DNA of 64,000 bases, from positions 45,430 through 109,429 of the forward strand of contig JAABPV010000022.1 in the NCBI GenBank assembly GCA_011391865.1. Direction: 5' to 3'. Positions 35,218 through 44,795 of the stretch are shown piece by piece. Both the position numbers and the translations under genes were made by a program. Each line of letters begins with the position of its first letter. Position 1 is the stretch's first letter. This DNA comes from Desulfobulbaceae bacterium. GTDB taxonomy: Bacteria; Desulfobacterota; Desulfobulbia; Desulfobulbales; Desulfobulbaceae. Under the pieces are notes generated by a model. That model ran no database searches, was not told the DNA's origin, and saw nothing but the letters and a program-made list of their open reading frames with translations.

Positions 35218-35661
35218 ATGAAAAGCATCAACATCCTGTCAGCACGAAATCTTTTCACAGCAGCTTTTGGTTTGATCGTTATGAGCGGCCCGGCGGCTGC
35301 GGTCGAAATTTCTGCGGAGCTGCGCTCGGCTGCCCTTCAGGCCATGCCAACGGAGGCAGCAAACAGAATGGCCATGGAGCACTGCGGCTGCGACAACCAG
35401 AAAGGCATTGAGATGTATGTGCAAAATCTCATCAATGACGCGCAGAAGCGTGGCCTGAGCTGTCAAGCGGCCATGCATGTTCCTGCCTGCATCACCAGTT
35501 ACTGCTCAATTTGCCGAGGGCATGAGGGGCTGGTAGAAAACTGCATCAAGAATGGCGTTGAATACTTCACAAAATCAGCAGAGTTTTGCTCCGGCCAGCA
35601 GCCCGGCGTTGCCCAGAACATGCCTGACATGCAATTTTTGAGTCAGTTGCTGAAGTTCTAA
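35218..35661 (+). CDS. Secreted cysteine-rich hypothetical protein
   Basis: A 147-residue protein with a signal peptide (SARNLFTAAFGLIVMSGPAAA, cleavage near residue 28). The mature part has eight cysteines, including HCGCD, SYCSIC, ENC and EFC, consistent with four disulfides or with metal/haem handling; no CxxCH motif is present. GGAGAGG precedes the ATG. I do not recognise the family. It stands alone between the two-component operon (divergent) and potD (convergent), behind a promoter with direct repeats, and is followed by a strong bidirectional terminator. Confidence 0.78.
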   Translation: MKSINILSARNLFTAAFGLIVMSGPAAAVEISAELRSAALQAMPTEAANRMAMEHCGCDNQKGIEMYVQNLINDAQKRGLSCQAAMHVPACITSYCSICRGHEGLVENCIKNGVEYFTKSAEFCSGQQPGVAQNMPDMQFLSQLLKF

Positions 35662-35688
35662 ACTGCGAAACCGCAGGTGAAAAAACAA

Positions 35689-35719
35689 TTCGGCCTATGC
35701 TGGAAGAGCATAGGCCGAA
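35689..35719. terminator. Bidirectional intrinsic terminator
   Basis: TTCGGCCTATGCT and AGCATAGGCCGAA form a perfect 13-bp stem around a five-base loop, between the secreted protein gene and the convergent potD. A-runs on the left give the U-tail for the minus strand. Confidence 0.82.
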
Positions 35720-35738
35720 AGAACGGACATGTTGGCAA

Positions 35739-36809
35739 TCACTCGCCGACAATGATCTCCTGCCAAATCTGATTGTAGTCCTTCAGCATGTCGCCAAGAT
35801 CCTCCTTGAACTCCGAGCGTTCCAAGTCGGCGATTTCATAATTCGGCTTCACTTTGCGGATGTCTCTGGCTGGGACATTGATGGACGGCAGCATAAGGAA
35901 ATCGGCAACTTGCGCATACACCTCCGGCTTGTGAATATAGTTCATGAATGTGTAAGCCAGTTCCTTGTTCTTGGCGTTCTTCAGCAGCACCATGCTGTCC
36001 ATGTACATCGCGCTACCTTCTTTAGGAATAAAGAACGAGACGTTTTTCTTCGCCTCCTCGTCCAGCTCAAGGAAGACGTTTTCTGCATAGCCCTGCACAA
36101 CCAAGAAATCACCGGCGGCAAAGCCTTTGGCAAAGGACTCCGCGTCAAATTTAACGATCTTGCTTTTCCACTGTTTGACTAAGTCCTTAGCCTTCTTCAG
36201 CTCCTCGACGTTTTTAGTGTTGACCGAATAGCCCAATGATTTGAGGGCCGCGCCCAGCACCTCGCGCATGTCGTCGAGCATGGTCATCCGGCCTTTGAGA
36301 TCATCCCGGTTGAAGATAGACCAGCTTTTGTCGAATCCAGCCGGAACCTCCTTGGTGTTCACGGCCACACCTGCCGCGCCCATCATGTAAGGAACGGAAT
36401 ATTTATTCCCTGTATCAAAGTTGATTTTATTCAAAACAGCTGGGTCAATATTGACAAAATTTGGCATTTTGTTTTTGTCAATTGGCTCCAGCATGTTCTC
36501 CTTGATCATGATGGAGACATAATCGCCAGATGGAAAGACAAGATCATAGCCGCCACCGCCAGCCTTCAGCTTGGTGAACATCTCCTCGTTCGAGGCGTAC
36601 ATGTCATAAACCACCTTGACGTTGTACGCTTTTTCAAAATCCCTGACCACCTGATCTGGAATATAGTACGTCCAGTTGTAAACAAACAGCTTCTGCTCCG
36701 CAGATTTATCTTTCGACGGGGCCTGCTCTTCTTTTTTTGAGTCAGAACATCCCTGCACGGAAAGGCAGAGGGCGGCTGCCGAAAGCAGCAGCAAGGACAA
36801 TTTTTTCAT
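35739..36809 (-). CDS. potD: Spermidine/putrescine ABC transporter substrate-binding lipoprotein
   Basis: A 356-residue periplasmic polyamine-binding protein. Lipoprotein signal with lipobox LSVQGC (cysteine at about 21), then a charged linker (SKKEEQAPSKDKS) and the bilobed SBP_bac fold typical of PotD: LFVYNWTYYIPDQVV, YASNEEMFTKL, YDLVFPSGDYV, YSVPYMMGAAGVAVN. The ATG at 36809 is favoured over GTG 36815 by AAGGAG spacing. Last gene of potABCD, 27 bases after potC. Tyr/Trp/Asp residues expected to clamp the amines appear present, but specificity between spermidine and putrescine cannot be told. Confidence 0.94.
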   Translation of the reverse strand: MKKLSLLLLSAAALCLSVQGCSDSKKEEQAPSKDKSAEQKLFVYNWTYYIPDQVVRDFEKAYNVKVVYDMYASNEEMFTKLKAGGGGYDLVFPSGDYVSIMIKENMLEPIDKNKMPNFVNIDPAVLNKINFDTGNKYSVPYMMGAAGVAVNTKEVPAGFDKSWSIFNRDDLKGRMTMLDDMREVLGAALKSLGYSVNTKNVEELKKAKDLVKQWKSKIVKFDAESFAKGFAAGDFLVVQGYAENVFLELDEEAKKNVSFFIPKEGSAMYMDSMVLLKNAKNKELAYTFMNYIHKPEVYAQVADFLMLPSINVPARDIRKVKPNYEIADLERSEFKEDLGDMLKDYNQIWQEIIVGE

Positions 36810-36836
36810 GGCCACGCTCCTTTGATGGGGGAAATA

Positions 36837-37616
36837 TTATCTCTTCAACAGGGAAGAGTAGAGATTTTTTGTTGACCAAGCCAGCAGCGCGGTGCCGACG
36901 ATGATCACTACGGACAAGGCGTTGAGGGCTGGCGACACGCCGAAACGAATCATTGAGAAAATGTGCAGCGGCAAGGTTGAAGATCCTGGCCCGGCGACAA
37001 AAAAAGTGATGACGAAATCCTCCAGCGAGAGAGTGACGGCCAGCAGTAGCCCAGCAATGATCCCTGGCATGGCGATTGGCAGAAGGATGCGCAGGAGCAT
37101 GTCCAATTCGCTCGCGCCCAAATCATAAGCTGCCTCGACGATGGAGAAATCAAATTCCTCCAGCCGGGCCATCACCGTCATCAGGACAAAGGGAATGTTG
37201 AAGGTGACATGGGCAAGAAAGACGGTGAGCAGACTGAGGTTGAGGCCGATCTTGTTGAAAAAAATCAGAATAGACACGCCGATGATGATTTCCGGCAGTA
37301 TGATCGGGAAAAAGGTCAGCGTCTGAATGGCCTTTTTCATCTTGAAATTGTACCAGCAGAGACCGATTGCCCCCAGAGAGCCGATAATTGTGGCAGTCAC
37401 TGCGGAGGAAATGGCGATGATGATGCTGTTGTAAAAACTGTGCCAGAGCGGCTGCGAGTTGTAGAACAGCTCATGATACCACTTCAACGAGAAACCCTCC
37501 CAGCGCATGGACTTGGAGCTGTTGAAGGAGGAAATAAATAAAATAACTAATGGGATATGCAGGAAAAGGGTGACAAGGAGAAAGACACCCAGCGAGAATT
37601 TGCCCGGCTTGCTCAT
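36837..37616 (-). CDS. potC: Spermidine/putrescine ABC transporter permease PotC
   Basis: A 259-residue inner-membrane permease with six hydrophobic segments. The ATPase-contact EAA loop reads EAAYDLGASELDMLLRILLPIAMPGI. It starts directly at the end of potB: its ATG is at 37616-37614 and the potB TAG at 37619-37617, with no gap. Together with PotB it forms the transmembrane channel for polyamine import. Confidence 0.94.
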   Translation of the reverse strand: MSKPGKFSLGVFLLVTLFLHIPLVILFISSFNSSKSMRWEGFSLKWYHELFYNSQPLWHSFYNSIIIAISSAVTATIIGSLGAIGLCWYNFKMKKAIQTLTFFPIILPEIIIGVSILIFFNKIGLNLSLLTVFLAHVTFNIPFVLMTVMARLEEFDFSIVEAAYDLGASELDMLLRILLPIAMPGIIAGLLLAVTLSLEDFVITFFVAGPGSSTLPLHIFSMIRFGVSPALNALSVVIIVGTALLAWSTKNLYSSLLKR

Positions 37617-38447
37617 CTACAACTCCTTTTTGCTCTGCGAGCGCATGAAGAATAACACGCCGATCATGGTCACGGAAGTCAGCACCACAGAAATTGAGGA
37701 GGCCAGCGGCCAGTTTCTTGTGATGTTCAGCTCGCGAACGATCAGATTGCCCAACATCCACGAATCAGTCCCGCCAACTAACTGCGGCACGGCGAAATTG
37801 CCGAAGGTCGGGATGAAGGTGAAGAGAATGGCTGTGGTGATGCCGCTGCGGATGTTGGGAATCATCACTAACCAGAGCGCACGGAATTTTGACGCACCTA
37901 AATCCATTGCCGCCTCAATCAGAGAGAAGTCAAATTTCTCAATAGTCGAATAGAGAGGAAAAATGGCGAAAGGAATGGTGGTGTAGATGATGACTAAAAT
38001 GATTGCATAGCGGTTGTAAAGAAACTGGATGTGCTCATCCAGCAGGCCAGTGGAGATTAGGAAGCTGTTGAGCAGGCCATTACTGCCGAGTATGGCAATC
38101 CACGCATAAATGCGGATCAAGAAATTCGTCCAGAAGGGAATGATGATCAGCATCAAGAGCAGGTTTTTCACCGGGCTGCGGGCAATGTAATAAGCTGTCG
38201 GCAAGGCTAGCGCAACCATGATCGCCGTTGATGCCACTGCAATCACTATAGTGTTGAGCAGCACCTTCAGCACAGCGGTGTTGAGCAACGATTTGTAAGC
38301 GGCCAAGGAGAATTTCAGCTCCACGCCGCCGTACAGTCCTTTTTCCATGAAGCTGTAGCTCAAGGTGATGAGCAGCGGCACAGAAAGGAAGGCGATGAGC
38401 CAGAAGGCGATGGGCGCGACGTAGATCGGCCCGTAGTTCTTGCGCAT
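37617..38447 (-). CDS. potB: Spermidine/putrescine ABC transporter permease PotB
   Basis: A 276-residue permease with six predicted helices. The EAA loop is EAAMDLGASKFRALWLVMIPNIRSGI. The N-terminus MRKNYGPIYVAPIAFWLIAFL fits PotB/PotH. It lies three bases after the potA stop and abuts potC. Partner of PotC in a polyamine importer. Confidence 0.94.
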   Translation of the reverse strand: MRKNYGPIYVAPIAFWLIAFLSVPLLITLSYSFMEKGLYGGVELKFSLAAYKSLLNTAVLKVLLNTIVIAVASTAIMVALALPTAYYIARSPVKNLLLMLIIIPFWTNFLIRIYAWIAILGSNGLLNSFLISTGLLDEHIQFLYNRYAIILVIIYTTIPFAIFPLYSTIEKFDFSLIEAAMDLGASKFRALWLVMIPNIRSGITTAILFTFIPTFGNFAVPQLVGGTDSWMLGNLIVRELNITRNWPLASSISVVLTSVTMIGVLFFMRSQSKKEL

Positions 38448-38450
38448 TTG

Positions 38451-39560
38451 TCAATTCACCTCCACCATGAAGCTGTCTTTGGTGTCCCACCAGACGCTGA
38501 CCTCATCTTTCCAATTGATCGGCTTTTCGTCCATGAAATACTGCACATGCTGGCGGAAGACAATCAGCGGCTCTTTGGCACCATTGACCCGGACGAAATA
38601 TTTAGTCTGGAAGCCGGTATAGATCATGTCCTCCACAGTGCCGCGCAGGACGTTGACATCCGGCGGTAGATTGCTCGGCTTGCCCGGCGCGATGCGAATT
38701 TTCTCAGGCCGTACCGTCAAGGCCACGCTGCTGCCGAGCTGGACTTTTTTGTCGAGCCAGATGTTGAACTTGCCGTATTCCGGCGACTCGAAGACCGCGT
38801 TCTCCGCGTCGGTCACGGCCACGACTTTGCCTCGGATATAGTTGGTTTCGCCGATGAAGCGGGCGACAAACTCATTTGCCGGGCTTTCGTAGATTTCCGC
38901 TGGAGTGCCGATCTGCTGAATTTGCCCCTTGTTGAGGACGCAGACCTGATCCGACACGCTCAGAGCCTCAGCCTGATCGTGGGTGACGTAGATGAAAGTG
39001 ATGCCGACCTTGTCATGAATCGCGTCCAATTCCAGCAGCATGTGCTGGCGCAATTTAGCATCCAAGGCCGAAAGCGGTTCGTCCAAGAGCAGCACCTGCG
39101 GCTGGTTGATCAAAGCGCGGGCAATGGCGATGCGCTGCTTCTGGCCGCCGGAGAGCTGGCGGGGATATTTCTTGCTCTCCGTCTCCATCTTGACTAAGGC
39201 AAGATTTTCCTCCACAGCTCTTTTGATCTCCGCATTGGCAACTTTCTTCAGACGGAGTGGGAAAGCGACGTTCTCAAAGACCGTCAAATGAGGAAAAAGG
39301 GCGTAGCTTTGGAATATCGTGTTGACGTGCCGCTTGTTCGGCGGCAGCGGCAGCACATTCACGCCGTCAAAATAGACAGCTCCTTCGCTCGGCATTTCAA
39401 ATCCGCCGATAATGCGGAGCAGTGTTGTCTTGCCGCAGCCGGAAGGGCCAAGCAATGAATAAAATCCGCCCTTGCTGATGGTCAGCGACGTGTTGTTCAA
39501 GGCGACAAAGTCGCCGAAGCGTTTTGAAACGTTCTCGATAGTGACCTGGCTGCTTTTCAC
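38451..39560 (-). CDS. potA: Spermidine/putrescine ABC transporter ATP-binding protein
   Basis: A 369-residue ABC ATPase of the PotA/CysA class: Walker A GPSGCGKTT, Q-loop FQSYALFPHL, signature LSGGQKQR, Walker B VLLLDEP, H-loop THDQ, and a C-terminal TOBE regulatory domain (about residues 290-369). I take GTG at 39560 (VKSSQVTIENVSKRFGD) as start. The frame stays open to an ATG at 39671, but that codon lies inside the likely -10/-35 region and the extra 37 residues are not family-like. First gene of potABCD. Confidence 0.93.
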   Translation of the reverse strand: MKSSQVTIENVSKRFGDFVALNNTSLTISKGGFYSLLGPSGCGKTTLLRIIGGFEMPSEGAVYFDGVNVLPLPPNKRHVNTIFQSYALFPHLTVFENVAFPLRLKKVANAEIKRAVEENLALVKMETESKKYPRQLSGGQKQRIAIARALINQPQVLLLDEPLSALDAKLRQHMLLELDAIHDKVGITFIYVTHDQAEALSVSDQVCVLNKGQIQQIGTPAEIYESPANEFVARFIGETNYIRGKVVAVTDAENAVFESPEYGKFNIWLDKKVQLGSSVALTVRPEKIRIAPGKPSNLPPDVNVLRGTVEDMIYTGFQTKYFVRVNGAKEPLIVFRQHVQYFMDEKPINWKDEVSVWWDTKDSFMVEVN

Positions 39561-39650
39561 CGCGTCAACCTGAGGATGATGAAACGCCTCTCCTGCCCTC
39601 CGCTGCGGCGGCAGGCGGCATCCCGTTGCAATTGATGTGAATTCTGACCT

Positions 39651-39678
39651 ATTATAACAGGCGGACAGCAAATGGAAA
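39651..39678 (-). promoter_or_regulatory. Candidate sigma70 promoter of potABCD
   Basis: On the minus strand, TTTCCA (39678-39673), a 16-base spacer and a perfect TATAAT (39656-39651), about 85 bases upstream of the GTG start of potA. Confidence 0.6.
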
Positions 39679-39762
39679 ATACTCGTCTTTAGGCCGTCTT
39701 GTCAAGCTAAAACCTTTCATCCGCCGCAGAGGCGGGAAAGCCTGTTCCGCCGCTGTTTCTGA

Positions 39763-39792
39763 TTGACTTTGCCCCGCCTTCTCCCGTATTGT
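39763..39792 (+). promoter_or_regulatory. Possible promoter of the antiporter gene
   Basis: TTGACT (39763-39768), an 18-base spacer and TATTGT (39787-39792), about 70 bases before the ATG at 39864. The match is moderate. Confidence 0.4.
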
Positions 39793-39863
39793 TGTCCCGT
39801 CAGGCAGCCGCCCGCTCCGTTCCGCGCAGGCGGCTCAATTGCAACGATTTCTTTTCACGGATC

Positions 39864-41255
39864 ATGATCAAAATTCTCTCAGCCGCAGCCCTGCTGCTCT
39901 CCGCCCCGGCAACGGCATTAGCCAGCGGCGGTCACGGCCCTGATATTTCGCCGATCTGGATCGCCCCTTTCGCCCTGCTTTTGCTCTGTATAGCCGTGCT
40001 GCCCTTGGCCGCGCACCACTGGTGGGAGAGCAACCGCAACCGCGCCTTGGTCAGCGGCTTTTTCTCCCTGATTTTCTCGGCCTACATGCTGCTTTCCTTC
40101 GGCACTGCTGGCGGGGCGGCCCTGCTCCACGCCCTGCTCTACGAGTATCTGCCTTTCATCGTCCTGCTGGCCGCGCTCTTCGTCATCTCCGGCGGCATCT
40201 ACATCAAAGGCTCTTTGGCCGGAACGCCGCTCTCCAACTCGGTCATTCTGATCATCGGCGGCACGCTGGCCAGCTTCATCGGCACCACCGGCGCCTCAAT
40301 GGTGCTGATCCGGCCGCTTCTGCGGGCCAACCGGTCGCGGCACAACAAAGTCCATCTGGTGATTTTCTTCATCTTCGTGGTGTCAAACTGCGGCGGTTTG
40401 CTGACTCCTCTCGGCGATCCGCCATTGTTCCTCGGCTTTCTCAAAGGCGTTCCCTTTAGCTGGACATTTCAGCTCTGGAAAGAATGGCTCTTGGTCAACG
40501 GCCTGCTGATCATCATCGGCAACTTGGTTGATCAGTACATGCTGGACCGCGAAGAGAAGGAGCGCAAAGGCCCGCAGCTGGAGCGGGCACTGCGGCACGA
40601 GCCGTTAGGCATTGAAGGCTGGCACAACTTTTTCTTTCTTGGCGGCATTGTGCTGGTCATCCTCGGCAAAGGTCAAGGCTGGGGCGGCGAATGGCCCCTC
40701 GGCGTGCAGGAAATCCTAATGACCGCACTCACGCTGGCCGCGTATTTCACCACCAAAAAAGAAACCCGCGCCGCCAACAGCTTCACCTTCGCCCCGATCA
40801 TCGAAGTGGCCGTGCTCTTCTTCGGCATCTTCATCACCATGATCGCGCCGCTGACGGTGCTCAATGTGCATGGCAAGGCTTTAGGCTTGTCTGAGCCGTG
40901 GCAGTTCTTCTGGGCCACAGGCTTTCTCTCCAGTTTTCTCGACAACGCCCCGACGTATCTCACCTTTGCCGCCACCGCCGCAGGCAGCATGGGCGTGAGC
41001 GTGGAGAGCCAGAAATATCTGGCCGAGTTCCTCGCCAAGGGCGGTGCGCAGGCGGCAAATATCTTAATCGCCATCTCCTGCGGCGCGGTCTTCATGGGCG
41101 CGAACACCTATATCGGCAACGGTCCGAACTTCATGGTCAAAGCCATCGCTGAGGAAAACAAGGTCAAGATGCCGAGCTTCTTCGGCTACATGGCTTGGTC
41201 CGGCTGCATCCTGCTGCCGGTGCTGCTCTTGGTGACACTGATTTTTTTCCGGTGA
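39864..41255 (+). CDS. Sodium:proton antiporter / citrate-type transporter (NhaD/CitM superfamily)
   Basis: A 463-residue inner-membrane protein with 11-13 hydrophobic segments. Ion-transporter superfamily features: the paired half-repeats GGTLASFIGTTGASMVLIRP and SSFLDNAPTYLTFAATAAG, and SNCGGLLTPLGDPPLFLGFL. These resemble NhaD-type Na+/H+ antiporters, with CitMHS as an alternative. A signal-like first helix (LSAAALLLSAPATALA) begins the protein. I chose the ATG at 39864; the frame opens at 39789. Likely role is sodium extrusion and pH homeostasis. A single gene diverging from potABCD. Confidence 0.83.
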   Translation: MIKILSAAALLLSAPATALASGGHGPDISPIWIAPFALLLLCIAVLPLAAHHWWESNRNRALVSGFFSLIFSAYMLLSFGTAGGAALLHALLYEYLPFIVLLAALFVISGGIYIKGSLAGTPLSNSVILIIGGTLASFIGTTGASMVLIRPLLRANRSRHNKVHLVIFFIFVVSNCGGLLTPLGDPPLFLGFLKGVPFSWTFQLWKEWLLVNGLLIIIGNLVDQYMLDREEKERKGPQLERALRHEPLGIEGWHNFFFLGGIVLVILGKGQGWGGEWPLGVQEILMTALTLAAYFTTKKETRAANSFTFAPIIEVAVLFFGIFITMIAPLTVLNVHGKALGLSEPWQFFWATGFLSSFLDNAPTYLTFAATAAGSMGVSVESQKYLAEFLAKGGAQAANILIAISCGAVFMGANTYIGNGPNFMVKAIAEENKVKMPSFFGYMAWSGCILLPVLLLVTLIFFR

Positions 41256-41342
41256 TTTGCCAGCACTACTAAGCGCAATGCGGCAGCAGGGCAGACAAGT
41301 GCTCCGTCCTGCCGCGACGATATTTTACAAGGAGAAACAACC

Positions 41343-43172
41343 ATGTCCATACCTCTTCGCAGCAGCGAGACCACCCAAGGCCGGAGAATGGCCGGAGCGC
41401 GCGCCCTCTGGCGGGCCAACGGCATGACCGAGGCGCAGTTTGGCAAGCCGGTTATTGCCGTGGTCAACTCCTTCACCCAGTTCGTGCCTGGCCATGTGCA
41501 TCTGCATGAGATCGGCCAGCAGGTCAAGGTGATGATTGAAGAGCAGGGCTGCTTTGCGGCTGAGTTCAACACCATCGCCATTGATGACGGCATTGCGATG
41601 GGTCATGACGGAATGCTCTACTCGCTGCCCTCGCGCGAGCTGATTGCTGATTCAGTCGAATACATGTGCAACGCCCACAAAGTGGATGCGATGGTCTGCA
41701 TCAGCAACTGCGACAAGATCACGCCGGGGATGCTGATGGCCGCGATGCGCCTGAACATCCCGGCCATCTTCGTCTCCGGCGGGCCGATGGAGGCAGGCAA
41801 GATCAAGGGCAAAGAGCGCGGCTATGACTTGGTTGACGCGATGGTCATGGCCGCCGACAGCTCAGTTTCCGACGAAGAGATTGCGGAAGTGGAACGCTGC
41901 GCCTGCCCGACCTGCGGCTCCTGTTCCGGCATGTTCACCGCCAACTCGATGAACTGCCTGAACGAGGCCTTGGGACTGGCTCTGCCCGGCAACGGCACGG
42001 TGGTGGCCACCCATGTCAGCCGCTTGGCTCTGTTCGAGAAAGCAGCGCGGCGGATCGTCGAGATGTGCGAGGCTTGGTACGGACGCGGCGACGCTTCCGT
42101 GCTGCCGCGCTCCATCGCTACCAAGGCAGCCTTCTGCAACGCGATGGCCCTCGATATCGCCATGGGCGGTTCGACCAACACGGTGCTGCACATCCTCGCC
42201 GTCGCCCACGAGGCGGGCGTTGACTTCACCATGCAGGACATTGACGCGCTCTCCCGCAAGGCACCGAACCTCTGCAAGGTGGCACCATCTTCGCATTATC
42301 ATGTCGAGGACGTGAACCGGGCCGGCGGCATACTCGGCATTTTGGGTGAATTGGACCGAATGGGCCTGATTGACACTTCAGTGAAGCGGGCCGACGGCCT
42401 GACCTTGGCCGCAGCCCTTGATCGCTTCGACATCATGCGCCGCAGCGCAAGCCCCGAAGCCTTCCAGCTCTACGCCAGCGCACCCGGCGGCGGTCGCAAC
42501 TTGGAGATGGGTTCGCAGGGCAGCATGTACGAAGTCTTGGACAACGACCGCGAGAAAGGCTGCATCCGCAACGCGGCCTGCTGCTACTCGAAAGACGGCG
42601 GCTTGGCCGTGCTCTACGGCAACATCGCTGAAAAAGGTTGCATTGTCAAAACCGCCGGAGTTGACCCGTCCATCCTGCATTTCCAAGGCAAGGCCAAGGT
42701 TTTCCATTCGCAAGAGGCGGCCTGCGAGGGCATCCTTGGCGGGCAGGTCGCAGCAGGCGACGTGGTCTTCATCCTCTACGAAGGACCGAAGGGCGGGCCA
42801 GGAATGCAGGAGATGCTCTATCCAACTTCCTACCTGAAATCCAAGCAGCTCGGCAAGCTCTGCGCCTTGGTCACGGACGGGCGCTTCTCCGGCGGCACTG
42901 CTGGGCTATCCATCGGCCATGTCTCGCCGGAAGCAGCGGGCGGCGGGGCCATTGCCTTGGTGCGCGAGGGCGACCTGATCGACATCAACATCCCGGAGCG
43001 CAGCATCAATCTGCAAATCAGCGCGGAGGAGCTGGCCCGCCGCCGCAAAGAGGAAGAGGCGCGGGGCGCGGCGGCTTTCACGCCGCAGCGGGAACGGAAC
43101 GTGCCGAAGGCCCTGAAGGTTTACGCGCAGTTTGCCGCCTCGGCGGACAAGGGCGCGGTGCGGCTGATCTGA
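41343..43172 (+). CDS. ilvD: Dihydroxy-acid dehydratase
   Basis: A 609-residue Fe-S dehydratase of isoleucine/valine synthesis, converting 2,3-dihydroxy-3-methylacids to 2-oxoacids. Cluster and active-site motifs: [49 protein letters not shown] and [26 protein letters not shown] lies before the ATG. Length about 610 matches the [4Fe-4S] E. coli-like class. A stand-alone gene with its own terminator; the other ilv genes are not in the window. Confidence 0.96.
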   Translation: MSIPLRSSETTQGRRMAGARALWRANGMTEAQFGKPVIAVVNSFTQFVPGHVHLHEIGQQVKVMIEEQGCFAAEFNTIAIDDGIAMGHDGMLYSLPSRELIADSVEYMCNAHKVDAMVCISNCDKITPGMLMAAMRLNIPAIFVSGGPMEAGKIKGKERGYDLVDAMVMAADSSVSDEEIAEVERCACPTCGSCSGMFTANSMNCLNEALGLALPGNGTVVATHVSRLALFEKAARRIVEMCEAWYGRGDASVLPRSIATKAAFCNAMALDIAMGGSTNTVLHILAVAHEAGVDFTMQDIDALSRKAPNLCKVAPSSHYHVEDVNRAGGILGILGELDRMGLIDTSVKRADGLTLAAALDRFDIMRRSASPEAFQLYASAPGGGRNLEMGSQGSMYEVLDNDREKGCIRNAACCYSKDGGLAVLYGNIAEKGCIVKTAGVDPSILHFQGKAKVFHSQEAACEGILGGQVAAGDVVFILYEGPKGGPGMQEMLYPTSYLKSKQLGKLCALVTDGRFSGGTAGLSIGHVSPEAAGGGAIALVREGDLIDINIPERSINLQISAEELARRRKEEEARGAAAFTPQRERNVPKALKVYAQFAASADKGAVRLI

Positions 43173-43180
43173 CGCGGCAA

Positions 43181-43210
43181 GCTGCCCGCCGAACAGCGGG
43201 CGGCATTTTC
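43181..43210 (+). terminator. Intrinsic terminator of ilvD
   Basis: GCTGCCCGC (43181-43189) pairs with GCGGGCGGC (43196-43204), one G-U pair, six-base loop, followed by ATTTTC. Confidence 0.65.
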
Positions 43211-43302
43211 CGCGTGAATACCTCTTGGAATTTTTTGCCGTCAAAAGGCGCGCCTGCCATGACAAGGCGGGAGCCGCGCAGGATCAGCACCCTTTGAATA
43301 TA

Positions 43303-44616
43303 ATGCGTATTCTCCGTTGTCTCGCCACGCTGCTGCTGCTCGCCGCCAGCCGGAACGCCCTTGCCGCAGGCTGCCCGCCGCCCTATGCCGGGCTGATTCA
43401 GAACGGTGCGTATGCGGTCGCGGATCTGCAAGGCAATGTCGTCGAGGGCTGCAATATTGACACGCCCTACATCCCGGCCAGCATCCTTAAAGTGCCGACC
43501 GCGCTGGCCGCGCTGGCTGTTCTGGGGCCGGACTATCGCTTCAAGACCCGCTTTCACACCGACGCGCAGGACAATCTCTACATCCAAGGCTTCGGCGACC
43601 CGTTGCTGATTTCAGAGGAAATCCGCAGTATTTTTGCCGCGCTCAAGCTGCGCGGCCTGCGGCAGGTCAACAATATTTACATCGACATTTCTCAGTTTGC
43701 CCTTGAGCAGCAATCGCCGGGCAGTGAGTTCAGCGACAATCCCTACGACGCGCCAGTCGGCCCGACAGCGGTCAATTTCAACAGCGTGCCGGTGCGGGTG
43801 ACACGGGAGGGCCTTGTCTTCTCCGGCGAGCCGAACACCCCCTTTCTGCCGCTGATGACGGAAGCGGCTCAAGGTTTGTCAGCAGGCAGTCGCCGGATCA
43901 ACATCTGCCGGGGCACTTGCAACGCCGACCGCGAAATGGCCCGCTACGCCGCCCAGCTCTTCCGCGCCTTGCAGGAAGAGTCGGGCATTCCCGGCCAAGG
44001 CCATCTCGCCTTGAAACGGGTGCCGCCTGATGCCCGCCTGATCTATGAGCACCGCAGCAGCAAAAATTTGCAGGAGCTGACTTCCTCTTTCCTCAAATAT
44101 TCGTCAAACTATATTTCCAATCTGGTGTATCTGGCTATTGGCGCGGAGAAGTTTGGCTGGCCAGCCACGTGGGCCAAGGCGAATCAGGCTGTGCGGCAGG
44201 AGTTGGAGCGGCAGCTTGGCGCAAAGACCGTCGCTGACATCTCCCACCGCGACGGCTCCGGCCTTTGCCGCACCAACCGGGTCACAGCACGAGCGATGCT
44301 GGATGTGCTGCGGGCTTTCCGGCCTCATGCTTGGCTGCTGCGCAACCATGGCGGCGTGCCGGGCAAATCAGGCACCATGAGCGGCGTTTATAATTACGCC
44401 GGATATTTGGATGACGGCAGGCCCTATGTGATCATCCTCAATCAATGGGGCAACAAGCGCGGCCAAGTGCTGGAGCTGCTGCGGAATGGCGGCGTGCCGA
44501 AGCGGGCGGCGGTGTCCCGCAAGTCGACGGCGCGAACCAAGTCCTCAGCCGTCAAAGCTAAAAAATCGTCAGCAATCAGCAGGAAGAGCAAGAGAAAGCC
44601 GCAGCGGAAGCGTTAG
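43303..44616 (+). CDS. dacB: PBP4-like D-alanyl-D-alanine carboxypeptidase/endopeptidase (S13)
   Basis: A 437-residue periplasmic peptidoglycan hydrolase-like enzyme. Signal peptide (residues 1-22, ending ALAA), the SxxK motif in PASILKV (Ser60/Lys63), the SxN motif in KYSSNYISN, and the KSG motif in VPGKSGTMSGV. It is shorter than E. coli PBP4, the middle domain being reduced. The C-terminus is an unusual basic tail of about 35 residues (KSTARTKSSAVKAKKSSA, KRKPQRKR) that could bind anionic cell-wall polymers or nucleic acid. Start at 43303 chosen from the signal peptide; the frame opens at 43225. Array 4 and its repeats begin just after. Confidence 0.88.
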   Translation: MRILRCLATLLLLAASRNALAAGCPPPYAGLIQNGAYAVADLQGNVVEGCNIDTPYIPASILKVPTALAALAVLGPDYRFKTRFHTDAQDNLYIQGFGDPLLISEEIRSIFAALKLRGLRQVNNIYIDISQFALEQQSPGSEFSDNPYDAPVGPTAVNFNSVPVRVTREGLVFSGEPNTPFLPLMTEAAQGLSAGSRRINICRGTCNADREMARYAAQLFRALQEESGIPGQGHLALKRVPPDARLIYEHRSSKNLQELTSSFLKYSSNYISNLVYLAIGAEKFGWPATWAKANQAVRQELERQLGAKTVADISHRDGSGLCRTNRVTARAMLDVLRAFRPHAWLLRNHGGVPGKSGTMSGVYNYAGYLDDGRPYVIILNQWGNKRGQVLELLRNGGVPKRAAVSRKSTARTKSSAVKAKKSSAISRKSKRKPQRKR

Positions 44617-44663
44617 AAATTGTTGCTCGTTTTTGCAACAAACAGAAAAAATTGCGCTATGCC

Positions 44664-44750
44664 GGGATGGAAAATTCCTGCTGCCGCACCTTCCCAGCCA
44701 AGCTACCCTTGGTGATGTCTGATGTCCCAGTGCCTCCGCGCTGAAAGGGA
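44664..44750 (-). repeat. Dispersed SLAGK-type repeat, copy A (degenerate)
   Basis: Shares ACCTTCCCAGCCAAGCTACC and CTTGGTGATGTC...GATGTCCCAGTG with copies C-F at 45.7-47.6 kb. Read on the minus strand the family encodes a peptide like SAHMGWDITKGSLAGKL. This copy is interrupted and in no recognised gene. It and array 4 fill the gap 44617-45116. Confidence 0.7.
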
Positions 44751-44795
44751 GCACAGCTTCGCTCGTTTTTGCCTGAAGGGAGCAGCTCGGCAGCA

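Noticed and set aside
39561..39671. N-terminal extension of potA to an ATG
   Set aside because: It would lie over a TTTCCA-16-TATAAT promoter, and the peptide is not PotA-like.
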